Assembly: GCA_964034945.1 (NCBI GenBank)
Contig: OZ035960.1
Location: 83,018,148-83,082,147 of the forward strand
DNA length: 64,000 nucleotides
From: Chrysopilus asiliformis
Taxonomy: Eukaryota; Arthropoda; Insecta; Diptera; Rhagionidae
Direction of reading: 5' to 3'
In this document: in pieces, positions 63,721 through 64,000 of the stretch
Layout of the letters: each line of letters opens with the position of its first letter
Numbering within the stretch: position 1 is the stretch's first letter
Program-made: the position numbers and the translations under genes
The notes under the pieces: generated by a model
Databases searched by the model: none
The model's input: the letters and a program-made list of their open reading frames with translations, nothing else
Told to the model about the DNA's origin: nothing

Positions 63721-64000
63721 ATTTTTGGTAACACTTTGCTTCTGCTTCGCAAAATATCGGAGCTTAGTAGGGAATAATAACTGTAGCACTTCCCAAAAGA
63801 GGAAACGTTGCTTCCTGTATCCTATTGCTTAGGTCGCGCTTCGAAGCAAATATGTGCAAATGCAAAAAAAAATGTTTGTAACGAACATTCTTAAAAATCA
63901 ATTTTATGTTACAATTGTAAATAGTACGAATGGTGTATGAAGACTCAACATATACCCGTGAAGACTCAACATATTCGAATGGTGTATATATATAAAAATA
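63721..64000. other. Window end, nothing assigned
   Basis: A short duplication (GAAGACTCAACATAT and GAATGGTGTAT words repeated at 63930-63985) is the only structure seen. Confidence 0.4.

Overview
The window is eukaryotic and almost certainly from a fly (Diptera, probably a higher fly). It is AT-rich and intron-bearing, and it contains an insect-type Ca2+/calmodulin-dependent kinase kinase gene. Its repeats include a multi-copy family built like the Drosophila INE-1/DINE-1 (Helentron-type) elements. No rRNA, tRNA, CRISPR or bacterial-type gene was seen. Everything was read by eye, so similarity statements are pattern recognition, not database hits.

Three host genes can be supported, all on the + strand. 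CaMKK (37358-44333) has six coding exons giving 799 residues, with all splice sites visible and phases consistent. At 30120-30995 lies a single-exon gene for a secreted or surface-anchored, Ser/Thr-rich glycoprotein that I do not recognise. At 58389-59330 lies a compact single-exon gene for a secreted, helical, Lys/Glu/Ala-rich protein with a clear TATA box, initiator, short 5' UTR and poly(A) signal. Two isolated exon candidates (33349-33412 and 53437-53643) and a two-part coding remnant (4333-4674) are weak.

Most of the rest is a graveyard of mobile elements, many nested. 1-7400: Helentron-like copies, a Penelope-like relic, a gag-like relic and a MITE. 7424-11854: a nearly intact Ty3/gypsy (Mag-like) LTR retrotransposon with identical 116-bp LTRs, a 4-bp target duplication and one in-frame stop. 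12-20 kb: Helentron-like copies, MITEs and two related mariner relics. 21.8-24.0 kb: an unfamiliar 2.2-kb TA-inserting element with arrays of a CCCAGTAAA motif, carrying a nested Harbinger-derived element. 24-36 kb: MITEs, Helentron-like copies and foldback hairpins. CaMKK introns: a Helentron-like copy that itself hosts a TTAA-specific MITE. 45.4-46.3 kb: a DD41D mariner. 49-52.2 kb: a hAT element with an 8-bp duplication and a nested TTA-flanked MITE. 54.6-56.3 kb: several MITEs. 59.6-61.7 kb: a large foldback element with arms of about 680 bp and a transposase-like remnant. 61.9-63.0 kb: one Helentron-like copy inserted inside another. 63.5 kb: another TTAA-type end.

Nested insertions and paralogous empty sites allow several element ends to be fixed from this window alone: the LTR element against 54098, the 2.2-kb element against about 35410, the TTAA MITE inside a Helentron-like copy, and one Helentron-like copy inside another. 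That stratigraphy, with the possibly unnamed families, is the most notable content.
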